A DNA stretch of 64,000 nt from Cellulomonas phragmiteti (GTDB lineage Bacteria > Actinomycetota > Actinomycetes > Actinomycetales > Cellulomonadaceae). A program made the translations under genes and the position numbers. Location of the stretch: assembly GCF_016862775.1 (NCBI RefSeq), contig NZ_BONP01000005.1, positions 140,378-204,377 on the forward strand. The letters are read 5' to 3'. Positions within the stretch are counted from its first letter, which is position 1. Every line of letters begins with the position of its first letter. The notes below the pieces were generated by a model, which saw nothing but the letters and a program-made list of their open reading frames with translations, had not been told where the DNA came from and made no database searches. Positions 1-9,033 of the stretch are shown piece after piece.

Positions 1-1150
1 CCCACGCGTCGACGACCGCGAGCGCGCGGGGCGTGTCCAGGTCGTCGGCCACCGCCGCGCGGACCGCGGCCAGGACGGGCGCGGCGTCGGGGCCGCCGTT
101 GCCGGACAGCGCGCGCCGCCAGGTGACGACCCGCTGCTGCGCGGCGGCCAGCCCGGCGTCGGTCCACTCCCAGTCGTCCCGGTAGCGGTGGGCCAGGACC
201 GCGAGGCGGACGGCCATCGGCTCGACGCCCTCGGCGAGCAGCGTCGACACGAGCACGAGGTTGCCGAGCGACTTGCTCATCTTGTGGCCCTGGTACCCGA
301 CCATCCCGGTGTGCACGTGGGTGCGGGGGGCCTGTCCGCCCGTCAGGAGCCGCAGGTGCGACGCGCTGCACTCGTGGTGCGGGAACGCGAGGTCGGATCC
401 GCCGCCCTGGACGTCGATCGGCACGCCGAGCCCGTCGGCCGCGATGGCGGTGCACTCGATGTGCCACCCGGGGCGACCTCGTCCCAGGCCGGGGGCGTCC
501 CAGGCCGGCTCGCCCGCGCGCTCGGCCCGCCACAGCAGCGGGTCGAGCGGGGACCGCTTGCCCGGTCGGTCGGGGTCGCCGCCGCGCTCGGCGCTCAGCG
601 TGAGCATCGTGGCGTCGTCCAGGCGCGCGACGCTCCCGAACGCCGGGTCCGCGGACAGGTCGGCGTACACGTCGTCGCCGCCGTCGGGGGTCGGCAGCCG
701 GTACGCGACGCCCTGCTGGAGCATCTGCTGGACGGCGGCGGCGACCTGCGGGACGGACTCCACGACGCCGCGGTACACGTCGGGCGGGACGACGCCGAGG
801 GCCGTCATGTCCGCGGCGTACAGCGCGGTCTGCTGGGCGGCGAGCTCGCGCCAGTCGACCCCGGTGGCGGTGGCCCGCTCGAGCAGCGGGTCGTCCACGT
901 CGGTGACGTTGGAGGCGTAGGTCACGCGCTGACCGGCGTCGCGCCACGCGCGCACGAGCACGTCGAACGCGACGTACGTCGCGGCGTGACCGAGGTGGGT
1001 CGCGTCGTACGGGGTGATGCCGCACACGTAGAGGCGGGCGTGCGGGCCGGGCGCGGCCACGACGAGGGCGCCCGTGGAGGTGTCCAGCACCCGGACCGGG
1101 TCACCGGTCCCCGGCAGCCGAGGGATCTGGGGCGCGGGCCAGGTGAGCAC
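1..1150 (-). CDS. mshC: MshC, cysteine:GlcN-Ins ligase (3' end cut off by the window)
   Basis: ATP-dependent ligase that joins L-cysteine to glucosaminyl-inositol in mycothiol biosynthesis, the actinobacterial thiol pathway; cytosolic. The reading frame from a GTG at 1150 reads VLTWPAPQIPRLPG, then YVCGITPYDATHLGHA, which carries the class I tRNA-synthetase HIGH-type motif (HLGH) and the Cys expected to bind zinc, and later GHKMSKSLGNL, the KMSKS loop. A GGGSDL-FPHHE stretch also fits MshC and the related cysteinyl-tRNA synthetases. About 383 of the roughly 410 residues of the family are present; the C-terminus lies before base 1. It follows uppP by 29 bases on the same strand, so the two are probably cotranscribed. 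CysS is the main alternative, but the WPAP-PRLPG N-terminus is characteristic of MshC. Confidence 0.93.
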   Translation of the reverse strand, partial: MLTWPAPQIPRLPGTGDPVRVLDTSTGALVVAAPGPHARLYVCGITPYDATHLGHAATYVAFDVLVRAWRDAGQRVTYASNVTDVDDPLLERATATGVDWRELAAQQTALYAADMTALGVVPPDVYRGVVESVPQVAAAVQQMLQQGVAYRLPTPDGGDDVYADLSADPAFGSVARLDDATMLTLSAERGGDPDRPGKRSPLDPLLWRAERAGEPAWDAPGLGRGRPGWHIECTAIAADGLGVPIDVQGGGSDLAFPHHECSASHLRLLTGGQAPRTHVHTGMVGYQGHKMSKSLGNLVLVSTLLAEGVEPMAVRLAVLAHRYRDDWEWTDAGLAAAQQRVVTWRRALSGNGGPDAAPVLAAVRAAVADDLDTPRALAVVDAW

Positions 1151-1179
1151 GTCCGGAAGCCTAACCGGCGCCGTCGCGG

Positions 1180-2115
1180 TCAGGTGCCCGCGGGGATGCT
1201 GATCGGCTCGAGCACGCCGGTGAGCAGGAGCAGGACGACGACCAGGGCCAGGCCGATGCGGTAGTAGACGAAGGGGGTGTAGCTGAAGGTCGAGACGATC
1301 TTGAGGAACGCGATGATCACGACGTACCCGATCGCGAACGCCACGACGGTCGCGATGAGCGTCGCACCGAACCCGGGCGTGCCGGCCTGGCCGAAGGACC
1401 CGAGGTTCTTGGCGAGCTGGAACAGCCCGGAGCCGAAGACGGCCGGGATCGCCAGCAGGAACGAGTAGCGGGCGGCGGCCTCACGGCTGTAGCCCATGAG
1501 GAGACCGCCGGTGATGGTGCCGCCCGAGCGTGACACGCCGGGCACGAGCGCGAGCGCCTGCCAGAACCCGAACGCGAGGGCGTGCCGCGGGGTCAGCTCC
1601 TCGAGGCGGCGCGTGCGGGCACCCCTGCGGTCGGCCCAGCCGAGCACGAGCGCGAAGCCGGCGAGGGTCAGGGCGACGAGCCACAGGTTGCGGAAGGGGC
1701 GCTCGATGGCGTCCTGGAACGCCAGCCCGAGCACGACGATCGGCACGGAGCCGAGCGCGATGAACCACGCCATGAGCGCGTCACGGTCCGACGGCTGCCC
1801 GGCGGGCATGCCCGCCCGCGCCCGCCAGTCCGTGCCGTAGGCGCCCCGGACCGCGGCCCACCAGGCCAGCACGATGCGCTTGATGTCGCGGCGGAAGTAG
1901 AGGAGCACCGCGGTCTCGGTCCCCAGCTGCGTGATGGCCGTGAAGGCCGCCCCGGGGTCGCCCGAGCCCACGAGCTCCCCGACGATGCGCAGGTGCGCGC
2001 TCGACGACACGGGGAGGAACTCCGTGAGCCCCTGGACCAGCCCGAGGAAGATCGCCTCACCTGTACCGATGCCCGTTGCCACGAGGCGCAACGATAGCGG
2101 TGCCGCGTCGGGCAC
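1180..2115 (-). CDS. uppP: Undecaprenyl-diphosphatase UppP (BacA family)
   Basis: Integral membrane phosphatase that turns undecaprenyl diphosphate into undecaprenyl phosphate, recycling the lipid carrier of peptidoglycan synthesis and giving bacitracin tolerance. The two family signatures are visible: [18 protein letters not shown] near the N-terminus (the acidic E and the PVSSSAH phosphate-binding loop) and [18 protein letters not shown] in the middle (the Arg-containing SRSG motif). Several hydrophobic segments follow, with a very hydrophobic C-terminal helix. The 311-residue frame opens with GTG at 2115; a second in-frame GTG at 2082 would remove 11 poorly conserved residues and begin just before the family N-terminus, so the start is uncertain. 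It lies head to head with the aldo/keto reductase (57 bases between starts) and just upstream of mshC. Confidence 0.93.
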   Translation of the reverse strand: MPDAAPLSLRLVATGIGTGEAIFLGLVQGLTEFLPVSSSAHLRIVGELVGSGDPGAAFTAITQLGTETAVLLYFRRDIKRIVLAWWAAVRGAYGTDWRARAGMPAGQPSDRDALMAWFIALGSVPIVVLGLAFQDAIERPFRNLWLVALTLAGFALVLGWADRRGARTRRLEELTPRHALAFGFWQALALVPGVSRSGGTITGGLLMGYSREAAARYSFLLAIPAVFGSGLFQLAKNLGSFGQAGTPGFGATLIATVVAFAIGYVVIIAFLKIVSTFSYTPFVYYRIGLALVVVLLLLTGVLEPISIPAGT

Positions 2116-2172
2116 GACCGCACGGCCCGTCGTGGCCCGGTCGTGCGGTGGTCGCGGCTAGGGTGACGCCCC

Positions 2173-3129
2173 ATGGAGCACCGCCGTCTGGGCCGCACGG
2201 GTCTGCGCGTCTCGTCGCTCGGTCTGGGCACCATGACGTGGAGCCGGGACACCGACGACCACGAGGCCGCCGACCAGCTGCGTGACTTCGTCGAGGCCGG
2301 TGGCACGCTGGTCGACACGTCGGCCGCGTACGCCGACGGTGGTGCCGAGGCGCTGCTGGGCAGCATGCTCGGCGACGTCGTGGACCGCGAGGACGTCGTG
2401 GTGTGCACCAAGGCCGGGGTGCGTCGCACGCCCGGCGGGGGTGTCGTCGACGCGTCGCGCGGGGCGCTGCTCGACAGCCTCGACGGGTCGTTGCGCCGGC
2501 TGCGCACCGACCACGTCGACCTGTGGCTCGCGACGCCCGACCCGCGCACCCCGCTGGAGGAGACGGTCACGGCGCTGCGGCACGCGGTGCGGGCGGGCAA
2601 GGCCCGCTACGTCGGCCTGTCGAACCACGCCGGGTGGCAGGTCGCGCGCGCGGCCACGCTGCTGGAGCCCGATCCCGGTCTCGCCGCGGTCGAGGCGGAG
2701 TACTCGCTCCTGCAGCGCGGCGTCGAGCGTGAGGTGCTGCCCGCGTGCACGTCGCTGGGCGCCGGGCTGCTCGCGTGGTCGCCGCTGGGTCGCGGCGTGC
2801 TGACGGGCAAGTACCGCCGCACGATCCCCTCGGACTCGCGGGCGGCGTCGGCCCACCTGGCCGGGTTCGTGCAGCCGTACCTCACGGCCGACGCCGCGGG
2901 CGTGGTCGACGCGGTCGTCACCGCCGCCGCGGGCCTGGACCGCACGCCGCTGGAGGTGGCGCTCGCCTGGGTGACCTCCCGGCCGGGCGTGGCGAGCGCC
3001 GTGGTCGGTGCCCGCACCGCGGCGCAGCTGCGCGGCGCCCTGGCGGTCGAGGACCTCCGCCTGCCGCCGGAGATCGTCGTGGTGCTGGACGAGATCACCG
3101 CGCCGCAGGCCGGGTACCCCGAGCGCTGA
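2173..3129 (+). CDS. Aldo/keto reductase family protein lacking the usual catalytic His
   Basis: A 318-residue TIM-barrel protein of the aldo/keto reductase superfamily, normally an NADPH-dependent carbonyl reductase. The N-terminus (MEHRRLGRTGLRVSSLGLGTMTW), the Asp-Tyr part of the tetrad (TLVDTSAAYADGGAE), the Lys in VVVCTKAGV, the cofactor-binding VGLSNHAG and the C-terminal ASAVVGARTAAQL loop all fit. Where most members read LHxPDPxTP the sequence reads DLWLATPDPRTP, so Ala stands in the place of the catalytic His. The protein may therefore reduce poorly, use an altered mechanism, or have a non-catalytic role. ATG at 2173 is the natural start. The gene stands alone, divergent from uppP. 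The fold assignment is firm; activity and substrate are open. Confidence 0.88.
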   Translation: MEHRRLGRTGLRVSSLGLGTMTWSRDTDDHEAADQLRDFVEAGGTLVDTSAAYADGGAEALLGSMLGDVVDREDVVVCTKAGVRRTPGGGVVDASRGALLDSLDGSLRRLRTDHVDLWLATPDPRTPLEETVTALRHAVRAGKARYVGLSNHAGWQVARAATLLEPDPGLAAVEAEYSLLQRGVEREVLPACTSLGAGLLAWSPLGRGVLTGKYRRTIPSDSRAASAHLAGFVQPYLTADAAGVVDAVVTAAAGLDRTPLEVALAWVTSRPGVASAVVGARTAAQLRGALAVEDLRLPPEIVVVLDEITAPQAGYPER

Positions 3130-3173
3130 GCCTCCGGGGCGGGCCGTCCGGCGCCCGCGCGACGGTCGCGCCG

Positions 3174-3461
3174 TCAGGCGTCGTCGTCCTCGATCTCGCC
3201 CTCGTCGTCCTCGTCGTCGAGGTCGTCCTCGTCGAGGTCCTCGTCGTCCTCGTCGTCGTCCTCCTCCGCGAGGTAGAACGGCGTGGCCTCGCCGTGGGCG
3301 GTGCCGAGGGCGTCGTCGTAGACCTCGAAGGCGTCCGCGAGCACGTCGTACGCGTCGTCCACGGCGGGGTCGTCGTCGTCGTCCTTCGAGACGACGGCGG
3401 CGTAGTGCGCCTCGAGGGCGGCCACCAGACGGTCGAGGGCGGCGCGCGGGTCCACGGTCAT
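3174..3461 (-). CDS. Small highly acidic conserved protein of unknown function
   Basis: A 95-residue protein beginning MTVDPRAALDRLVAALEAHY at an ATG. The first about 60 residues look like one or two amphipathic helices (AALDRLVAALEAHYAAVV and AYDVLADAFEVYDDAL); the last about 30 residues are almost entirely Asp and Glu. No catalytic motif or membrane segment is visible. Such proteins occur in related Micrococcales as far as I recall, but no function can be named; the acidic tail could bind a basic partner or metal ions. The same frame stays open for about 1 kb upstream, but that part is the antisense of the neighbouring M20 gene and was excluded. It runs divergently from the DUF5703 gene. 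Confidence 0.72.
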   Translation of the reverse strand: MTVDPRAALDRLVAALEAHYAAVVSKDDDDDPAVDDAYDVLADAFEVYDDALGTAHGEATPFYLAEEDDDEDDEDLDEDDLDDEDDEGEIEDDDA

Positions 3462-3564
3462 GCGATGAACCGTAGCGCCGCGCGGGGCACAATGGCACCG
3501 CAGCGGCGCCGACGGGCGCTCCTGGCGCGACGTCGGGACCCGGACCGACGGGACGAGGTGGGCG

Positions 3565-3813
3565 ATGGCGGACGGCACGGTGCGTGAGCGACGCAGCGAG
3601 TGGGACTCGAACGGCGGGCAGTGGGAGTACCGGATGCTGCGCATCCCGCCCACGACGTCGGGCGGTGACGCCCGCCGCATGCTGACCGACGAGGCGGAGT
3701 ACGGGCGCTGGGAGCTCGCGCGGCTGCGGCTGTACGCCGGCGGCGAGCGCCGCGTGTGGCTGCGACGCAAGATCATCCGCGTCAGGTCCACCCTCGCCGA
3801 CACCGTGGGCTGA
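3565..3813 (+). CDS. DUF5703 family protein
   Basis: An 82-residue basic protein starting at ATG 3565. It contains the pattern I associate with actinobacterial DUF5703: WEYRMLRIPP, then DARRMLTDEAEYGRWELARLRLYAGGERRVWLRRKIIRV. There are no Cys, no membrane segment and no signal peptide, so it is cytosolic; the function of the family is unknown to me. The gene ends 17 bases before the convergent end of the M20 hydrolase gene and is transcribed away from the small acidic protein. Confidence 0.82.
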   Translation: MADGTVRERRSEWDSNGGQWEYRMLRIPPTTSGGDARRMLTDEAEYGRWELARLRLYAGGERRVWLRRKIIRVRSTLADTVG

Positions 3814-3829
3814 CGGGGCCCGCCGCTGG

Positions 3830-5149
3830 TCAGCAGGTGGTCAGCAGCCGGTCCAGCACGCGGGTCCCGAAGCGCAGCGCGTCGACGGGCACGCGCTCGT
3901 CGACGCCGTGGAACATGCCGGCGAAGTCCAGGTCGGCGGGCAGCCGCAGCGGGGCGAACCCGTACCCCGTGATGCCCAGCCGCGACAGCGACTTGTTGTC
4001 GGTGCCGCCGGAGAGCATGTAGGGCAGGACGTGGGCCCCGGGGTCCTCCGCGACGACCGCGGCGACCATGGCGTCGACGAGGGCGCCGGCGAACGGCACC
4101 TCCAGGCCCGTGTCCCGCACGAGGTCCTCGACGCGCACGTGCGGTCCGACGAGCTCGGCGACCGTCGCGTCGAACTCGGCCGACGCGCCGGGCAGGAACC
4201 GCCCGTCGACGGCGGCGGTCGCCACACCGGGGATGACGTTCTCCTTGTACCCGGCCGCGAGCCGGGTCGGGTTGGTCGAGTGCCGCAGGGTCGCCCCGAC
4301 GAACCGGGACGCCGGTCCGAGCGCGTCGACCAGGGCGTCGACGGTGCCGGGGTCCTCGGGGTCGAACGGCAGGCCCGTGAGGTCCGCGACGCCGGTGAGC
4401 AGCGCGTGCACCGTCGGCGTGAGCTGCAGGGGCCACGCGTGCGCCCCGACGCGGGCGACCGCGGCGGCCAGGTGCGTCACGGCGTTGTCGGTGCTGACCT
4501 GGCTGCCGTGCCCCGCGCGACCCTCGGCCACGAGCCGCAGCCACGCCAGGCCCTTCTCGGCCGTCTGGAGCAGGTAGACCCGCTGCCCGGCGACGTCGAC
4601 CGAGAACCCGCCGACCTCGCTGATCGCCTCGGTCGCGCCCGCGAACAGCTCGGGTCGGTGCTCGACGGCCCAGTGCGCACCGAGCCGCCCGCCGGCCTCC
4701 TCGTCGGCGAACATGGCCAGCACGACGTCACGGGCGGGGCGGCGGCCCTCGCGGACCATCTGCCGCACGACCGCGAGCACCATCGCGTCCATGTCCTTCA
4801 TGTCGACGGCACCGCGGCCCCAGACCAGGCCGTCGCGCAGCTCGGCGGCGAACGGGTCGACGGACCAGTCGGGTGCGTGCGCGGGCACGACGTCGAGGTG
4901 CCCGTGCACGACGAGGGCCGGGCGCGCGGGGTCCTCGCCCTCCAGGCGGACGACGACGTTGGCCCGGCCCGGTGCGCTCTCGAACAGCTCGGGCTCCAGG
5001 CCGACGTCCTGCAGGAGGCCGACGACGTACTCGGCCGCCTGGCGCTCCCCCGGTCCCGTGCCGTCGCCGGGGTTGGTCGTGTCGATGCGGATGAGGTCGC
5101 GGCACAGGTCGACGACCTCGTCCTGCGCCGTGACCGGCGCCGCCGTCAC
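3830..5149 (-). CDS. M20 family metallo-hydrolase (carboxypeptidase/dipeptidase type)
   Basis: A 439-residue zinc hydrolase of the M20/ArgE/DapE/CPG2 group that cleaves amide bonds of amino-acid or peptide derivatives in the cytosol. The metal-site pattern is complete: LVVHGHLDVVP (about residues 80-88), GRGAVDMKDMDAM (bridging Asp), MFADEEAGG (catalytic Glu followed by the metal Glu), and a C-terminal FHGVDERVP supplying the last His. The middle segment is the dimerisation lid. The GTG start at 5149 overlaps the TGA of the upstream M3 peptidase gene (GTGA), so the two peptidases are translationally coupled and may act in sequence on peptides. The exact substrate cannot be read from the sequence. 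Confidence 0.9.
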   Translation of the reverse strand: MTAAPVTAQDEVVDLCRDLIRIDTTNPGDGTGPGERQAAEYVVGLLQDVGLEPELFESAPGRANVVVRLEGEDPARPALVVHGHLDVVPAHAPDWSVDPFAAELRDGLVWGRGAVDMKDMDAMVLAVVRQMVREGRRPARDVVLAMFADEEAGGRLGAHWAVEHRPELFAGATEAISEVGGFSVDVAGQRVYLLQTAEKGLAWLRLVAEGRAGHGSQVSTDNAVTHLAAAVARVGAHAWPLQLTPTVHALLTGVADLTGLPFDPEDPGTVDALVDALGPASRFVGATLRHSTNPTRLAAGYKENVIPGVATAAVDGRFLPGASAEFDATVAELVGPHVRVEDLVRDTGLEVPFAGALVDAMVAAVVAEDPGAHVLPYMLSGGTDNKSLSRLGITGYGFAPLRLPADLDFAGMFHGVDERVPVDALRFGTRVLDRLLTTC

Positions 5150-7233
5150 CGGGCGGCCCGGAGCAGGCCCCGGCGTGCCAGCAGCGGCTCGATGCGCGGG
5201 TCGCGGCCGCGCAGGTCGCGGAACGCCTGCAGCGGGTCGATGGAGCCGCCGCGTCCGAGCAGCCGGGCGCGGAACGCGTCACCGTTCTCGCGGCGCAGGC
5301 CCCCGTTCTCGGCGAACCACTCGACGGTGTCGGCGTCGAGCACCTCGGACCAGATGTACGCGTAGTAGCCGGCCGAGTAGCCGGAGCCGAAGATGTGGTT
5401 GAAGTACGTCGTGCGGTACCGCGGCGGGACGGTGCGCAGGTCGACGCCGGCGTCGCGCAGCGCGCGGGCCTCGAACGCCTCGACCTCCTCGACGTCCGTC
5501 GGGACGTCCTGCGGCGCCAGCCGGTACCAGGCCTGGTCGAGCAGCGCGGCGGCGAGGTACTCCGTGGTGGCGAACCCCTCACCGTCCTGCCGGGCCGCGA
5601 GCAGGGTCTCGACCCAGGCGGTCGGCATGGGCTCACCGGTCTCGTGGTGCACCGCGAAGGACCGCAGCACCTCGGGGTGCCACGCCCACATCTCGTTGAC
5701 CTGCGAGGGGAACTCGACGAAGTCGCGCGGCACGCTCGTGCCGGACTGCGACGGGTACCGCACGGCCGACAGCAGCCCGTGCAGCGCGTGCCCGAACTCG
5801 TGGAACAGGGTGATGACCTCGTCCCAGGTCAGCAGCGTCGGCTGGCCGGCAGGCGGGCGGGGCACGTTGAGGTTGTTGACGACGACGGGCGCCTCGCCCA
5901 GCAGCGTCGACTGGTCCACCAGCGAGTTCATCCACGCGCCCCCGCGCTTGGCGGGCCGGGTCCACCAGTCGCCGAGGAACAGCCCGATCCCCGTGCCGTC
6001 GGCGTCGAACACCTCGAAGACGCGGACGTCGGGGTGGTAGCCCACGAGGTCGTGCCGCTCGGCGAACGTCAGGCCGTAGAGCAGGTGCGCGGCGTGGAAC
6101 ACGCCGTCCGCGAGCACCCGCTCGAGCTCGAGGTACGGCCGCAGCTGCGCCTCGTCCAGGGCCCGTCGCTCCTGGCGCACGCGACCGGCGTAGAAGGACC
6201 AGTCCCACGGCTCGAGCGACGCCCCGGGGTGGTCGGCCTGCAGCGCACGCTCCAGGTCGGCGGCCTCCTCGCGGGCGTTCGCGACGGCTGCCGGCGCCAG
6301 GCGCGCGAGCATCGCCTCGACGGCCTGCGCCGACCCGGCGGTGGCGTCGGCCGCGACGTACGCGGCGTGGTGCTCGAAGCCGAGCAGCCGCGCCCGCTCC
6401 GCGCGCAGCCGCACGAGGTCCAGGAGCGTGCGCCGGGTGTCGTGCTCGCCGCCCGCGCCACGCGTCAGCGAAGCGGTCAGGACCCGCTCGCGCAGGCCGC
6501 GGTCCCGCAGCAGCGACAGCACCGACTGCTGGGTGGGCAGCTGCAGCTCGATCAGCCACGCCCCCTCGTGACCCCGGGCGGTCGCGGCCTGCGCCGCGGC
6601 GGCGCGGGCGTCGTCCGGGAGCCCGTCGAGCTCGGCCTCGTCGGTGACCAGCACCGCGGCCGCGTTGGCGCCGGCCAGCAGGAGGCGACCGAAGGCCGCG
6701 TCGAGCGAGGTGATCTCGGTGTTGATCGCCCGCAGCCGCTCCTGGTCGGCGTCGGACAGGCCCACGCCGGCGCGCGCGAAGCGGGTGCGCGTGCGGTGCA
6801 GGAGCCAGGCGGTGTCGGGAGCGAGCTCGGTGCCGTCGGCCTCGAGCCGTGCCGCCAGCGCCTCGACCCGCGCGTGCAGCCGGCCGTCGAGCCAGATCGC
6901 GTCGGAGTGCGCCGCCAGCAGCGGGGCGACGGCCTCCTCGACGGCCTGCAGGCCCGGCGTGGACTCCGCCCCCGACTGCACGTAGAAGGCGGAGGCCACC
7001 CGGTGCAGGAGGCGGCCGGAGCGCTCCAGCGCCTCGAGCGTGTTCTCGACCGTCGGCTCGGCCGGGTCGCTCGCGATCGCGTCGACCTCCGCGCGCTGCT
7101 CCGCCATCCCGGCCCGTAGCGCAGGCAGGTAGTGCTCCTCGCGCAGCTCCCGGAAGTCGGGCAGCCCGTAGGGCAGGTCGGACGCACGGGCGAACGGGTG
7201 GGCAGCGTCGAGCGGCAGCGCCTCGGAGGTCAT
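5146..7233 (-). CDS. M3 family oligopeptidase (Dcp/OpdA-like)
   Basis: A 695-residue cytosolic zinc metallopeptidase that trims oligopeptides or releases C-terminal dipeptides. The zinc motif HEFGHALH lies near residue 475, followed by the family signature around PRDFVEFPSQVNEMWAWHP; a second zinc ligand (Glu) is expected about 28 residues after the HExxH. The N-terminal half is helical with repeated Leu/Ala/Glu patterns, as in E. coli Dcp, and the length agrees (about 680 residues). Two neighbouring starts are possible: ATG at 7233 (MTSEALPL) or ATG at 7242 (MGPMTSEA). The frame continues upstream through the antisense of ald, which I excluded. The stop overlaps the start of the M20 gene. 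Confidence 0.92.
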   Translation of the reverse strand: MTSEALPLDAAHPFARASDLPYGLPDFRELREEHYLPALRAGMAEQRAEVDAIASDPAEPTVENTLEALERSGRLLHRVASAFYVQSGAESTPGLQAVEEAVAPLLAAHSDAIWLDGRLHARVEALAARLEADGTELAPDTAWLLHRTRTRFARAGVGLSDADQERLRAINTEITSLDAAFGRLLLAGANAAAVLVTDEAELDGLPDDARAAAAQAATARGHEGAWLIELQLPTQQSVLSLLRDRGLRERVLTASLTRGAGGEHDTRRTLLDLVRLRAERARLLGFEHHAAYVAADATAGSAQAVEAMLARLAPAAVANAREEAADLERALQADHPGASLEPWDWSFYAGRVRQERRALDEAQLRPYLELERVLADGVFHAAHLLYGLTFAERHDLVGYHPDVRVFEVFDADGTGIGLFLGDWWTRPAKRGGAWMNSLVDQSTLLGEAPVVVNNLNVPRPPAGQPTLLTWDEVITLFHEFGHALHGLLSAVRYPSQSGTSVPRDFVEFPSQVNEMWAWHPEVLRSFAVHHETGEPMPTAWVETLLAARQDGEGFATTEYLAAALLDQAWYRLAPQDVPTDVEEVEAFEARALRDAGVDLRTVPPRYRTTYFNHIFGSGYSAGYYAYIWSEVLDADTVEWFAENGGLRRENGDAFRARLLGRGGSIDPLQAFRDLRGRDPRIEPLLARRGLLRAAR

Positions 7234-7259
7234 GGGACCCATCGTCACAGACTCCGGCG

Positions 7260-8396
7260 TCAGCCGCGGACCGCGGCGCCCGAGCCGGTCAGGGCGTCGT
7301 GCACGGGCGTCCACGCGTAGCCGTGCGCCTCGCCGACGCCGGCGTTCAGCAGCCGCCCCGCATGCGTCGTCACGCCGCCCGCGAGCGCCGGGTCGGCTGC
7401 CGCCGCGGCACGCCAGCCCCGGCCCGCGAGCGCCGCGAGGTACGGCAGCGTCACGTTGGTCAGGGCCCTCGTCGAGGTGACCGGGACGGCGCCGGGCATG
7501 TTGGCGACGCAGTACATCACCGACCCGTGGACGAGGAACGTCGGGTCGTCGTGCGTGGTGGCGCGCGTTGCCTCGAAGCACCCTCCCTGGTCGACCGCCA
7601 CGTCGACCAGCACCGAACCCGGCCGCATCCGCGCGACGAGCTCGTTGCTCACCAGGCGCGGGGCACGGGCCCCCGGCAGCAGGACGGCGCCGATCACGAG
7701 GTCCGCGTCGAGCAGCTCGCGCTCGATCGCCCAGGTCGACGACGCGAGGGTGCGCACGCGACCGCCGAAGAGCTCGTCGAGCTCGCGCAGCCGCGGGACG
7801 GACAGGTCCAGCACCGTGACGTCGGCGCGCATGCCCACGGCGATCTGCGCCGCGTGCGTGCCGACGACTCCGCCGCCCAGGACGACGACCTTGGCGCCGT
7901 CGACGCCCGGGACGCCGCCGAGGAGCACGCCGCGGCCACCTTCGTTGCGCATGAGGTGGTAGGCGCCGACCTGCGTCGCGAGGCGGCCGGCGACCTCGCT
8001 CATCGGGGCGAGCAGGGGCAGGGACCCGTCGGGCAGCTGCACGGTCTCGTAGGCGATGGCGGTGGTGCCGGCGGCCAGCAGCGCGTCCGTGGCCGCGCGG
8101 TCGGCGGCCAGGTGCAGGTAGGTGAACAGCGTGAGGTCGTCCCGCAGGTAGCCGTACTCGCCGGCGACGGGCTCCTTGACCTTGCACACGAGCTCGGCGG
8201 ACCAGGCGTCGGCGGCGGTGGGGACCACGACCGCGCCGGCGGCCCGGTAGTCGTCGTCGTCGATCGCGGACCCCGCACCCGCGTCCGTCTCGACGAGCAC
8301 CTCGTGCCCTGCGGCGACGAGGTGCTGCACCCCGGCCGGGGTGAGGGCGACGCGGTACTCGCGGTTCTTGGTCTCGCGCGGGATGCCGACCTGCAT
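7260..8396 (-). CDS. ald: Alanine dehydrogenase
   Basis: NAD-dependent oxidative deamination of L-alanine to pyruvate and ammonium, reversible; cytosolic hexamer. The 378-residue protein begins MQVGIPRETKNREYRVALTP, the classic AlaDH/PNT N-terminus. The catalytic Lys (LVCKVKEP) and His (FTYLHLAA) are present, as are the Rossmann motif KVVVLGGGVVGTHAA and DVAVDQGGCFEATR near the C-terminus. The ATG at 8396 has a good Shine-Dalgarno sequence (AAGGAG, 8 bases before). It is divergent from an Lrp-type regulator 121 bases away, the usual ald/aldR arrangement, so alanine-responsive control from the shared region is likely. Confidence 0.96.
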   Translation of the reverse strand: MQVGIPRETKNREYRVALTPAGVQHLVAAGHEVLVETDAGAGSAIDDDDYRAAGAVVVPTAADAWSAELVCKVKEPVAGEYGYLRDDLTLFTYLHLAADRAATDALLAAGTTAIAYETVQLPDGSLPLLAPMSEVAGRLATQVGAYHLMRNEGGRGVLLGGVPGVDGAKVVVLGGGVVGTHAAQIAVGMRADVTVLDLSVPRLRELDELFGGRVRTLASSTWAIERELLDADLVIGAVLLPGARAPRLVSNELVARMRPGSVLVDVAVDQGGCFEATRATTHDDPTFLVHGSVMYCVANMPGAVPVTSTRALTNVTLPYLAALAGRGWRAAAAADPALAGGVTTHAGRLLNAGVGEAHGYAWTPVHDALTGSGAAVRG

Positions 8397-8517
8397 GGCG
8401 GGAGCTCCTTGTCCGGGACGGGAGGGGGCGGGCCGCGAGCGCGGTCCTGCCCCTCGAGTGTGAAGTTCGTGTGTTGCGGCCGCATGACGACGGGATGCTG
8501 TTCGGTATCGTCGCCAC
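8397..8517. promoter_or_regulatory. Divergent control region between ald and the Lrp-type regulator
   Basis: These 121 bases hold both promoters and, by analogy with AldR systems, the Lrp-family operators. The visible elements are the ald Shine-Dalgarno sequence next to 8400, the 8-bp palindrome GCGGCCGC around 8475, and two related GTTCG words (near 8466 and 8501) on either side of it. I cannot place the -10 boxes or an operator with confidence. Confidence 0.4.
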
Positions 8518-9033
8518 ATGTCAGTGGATCGTTCGCCCGACACGGGGTCGTCGCGCAGTGGCAGCCGAACCGCGTTCGGCGCTCTGGACGACCTCGACCG
8601 CAGGTTGCTGCGCGAGCTGGAGCGCGACGGGCGGATCTCGAACAAGGACCTCGCCGCGCGGGTCGGGGTGGCGCCCTCGACGTGCCACACCCGCGTGGCG
8701 GCGCTGCGCGCGAGCGGCGTGCTGCGGGGCTTCCACGCCGTCGTCGACCCCGAGGCCGTCGGGAGGGGCCTGCAGGCGATCATCGCGGTCCGGCTGCAGG
8801 CCGGGGCCCGACGCCAGCTGGGCGCCTTCGCACGTGCGCTCGCTGCTCGCCCGGAGGTGCGCGACGTGTACCTGCTGGGCGGCTCGGACGACGTCCTGGT
8901 CCACGTCGCGGTGCACGACTCGCGTGCCCTGCGGGCGTTCGTCGTGGAGCACCTGAGCACCCGTCACGAGGTCGCGCACACGCAGACCAGCCTGGTCTTC
9001 GAGCACCTGCACGTGCCGACGACGGCCGGGTGA
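8518..9033 (+). CDS. Lrp/AsnC family regulator (AldR-like)
   Basis: A 171-residue DNA-binding protein with an N-terminal winged helix-turn-helix (LDDLDRRLLRELERDGRISNKDLAARVGVAPSTCHTRVAALRASGVLRGF; about residues 24-75) and a C-terminal RAM ligand-binding domain (AIIAVRLQAG ... DVYLLGGSDDVLVHVAV). The ald gene lies divergently next to it, which points to an alanine-responsive activator of ald. The first about 20 residues are polar, Ser-rich and not part of the fold. The stop overlaps a GTG from which the next gene (fructosamine kinase) could start. Confidence 0.92.
   Translation: MSVDRSPDTGSSRSGSRTAFGALDDLDRRLLRELERDGRISNKDLAARVGVAPSTCHTRVAALRASGVLRGFHAVVDPEAVGRGLQAIIAVRLQAGARRQLGAFARALAARPEVRDVYLLGGSDDVLVHVAVHDSRALRAFVVEHLSTRHEVAHTQTSLVFEHLHVPTTAG

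Noticed and set aside
3462..4544. Long open frame continuing upstream of the small acidic protein
   Set aside because: It is the antisense of the M20 hydrolase gene, Arg/Pro/Gly-rich with no family pattern, and the acidic protein has its own ATG at 3461.
6849..9029. Very long plus-strand open frame over the M3 peptidase, ald and the Lrp gene
   Set aside because: It is low-complexity Arg/Ala/Pro sequence antisense to clear genes; only its last part (from 9030) is a real gene, the fructosamine kinase.
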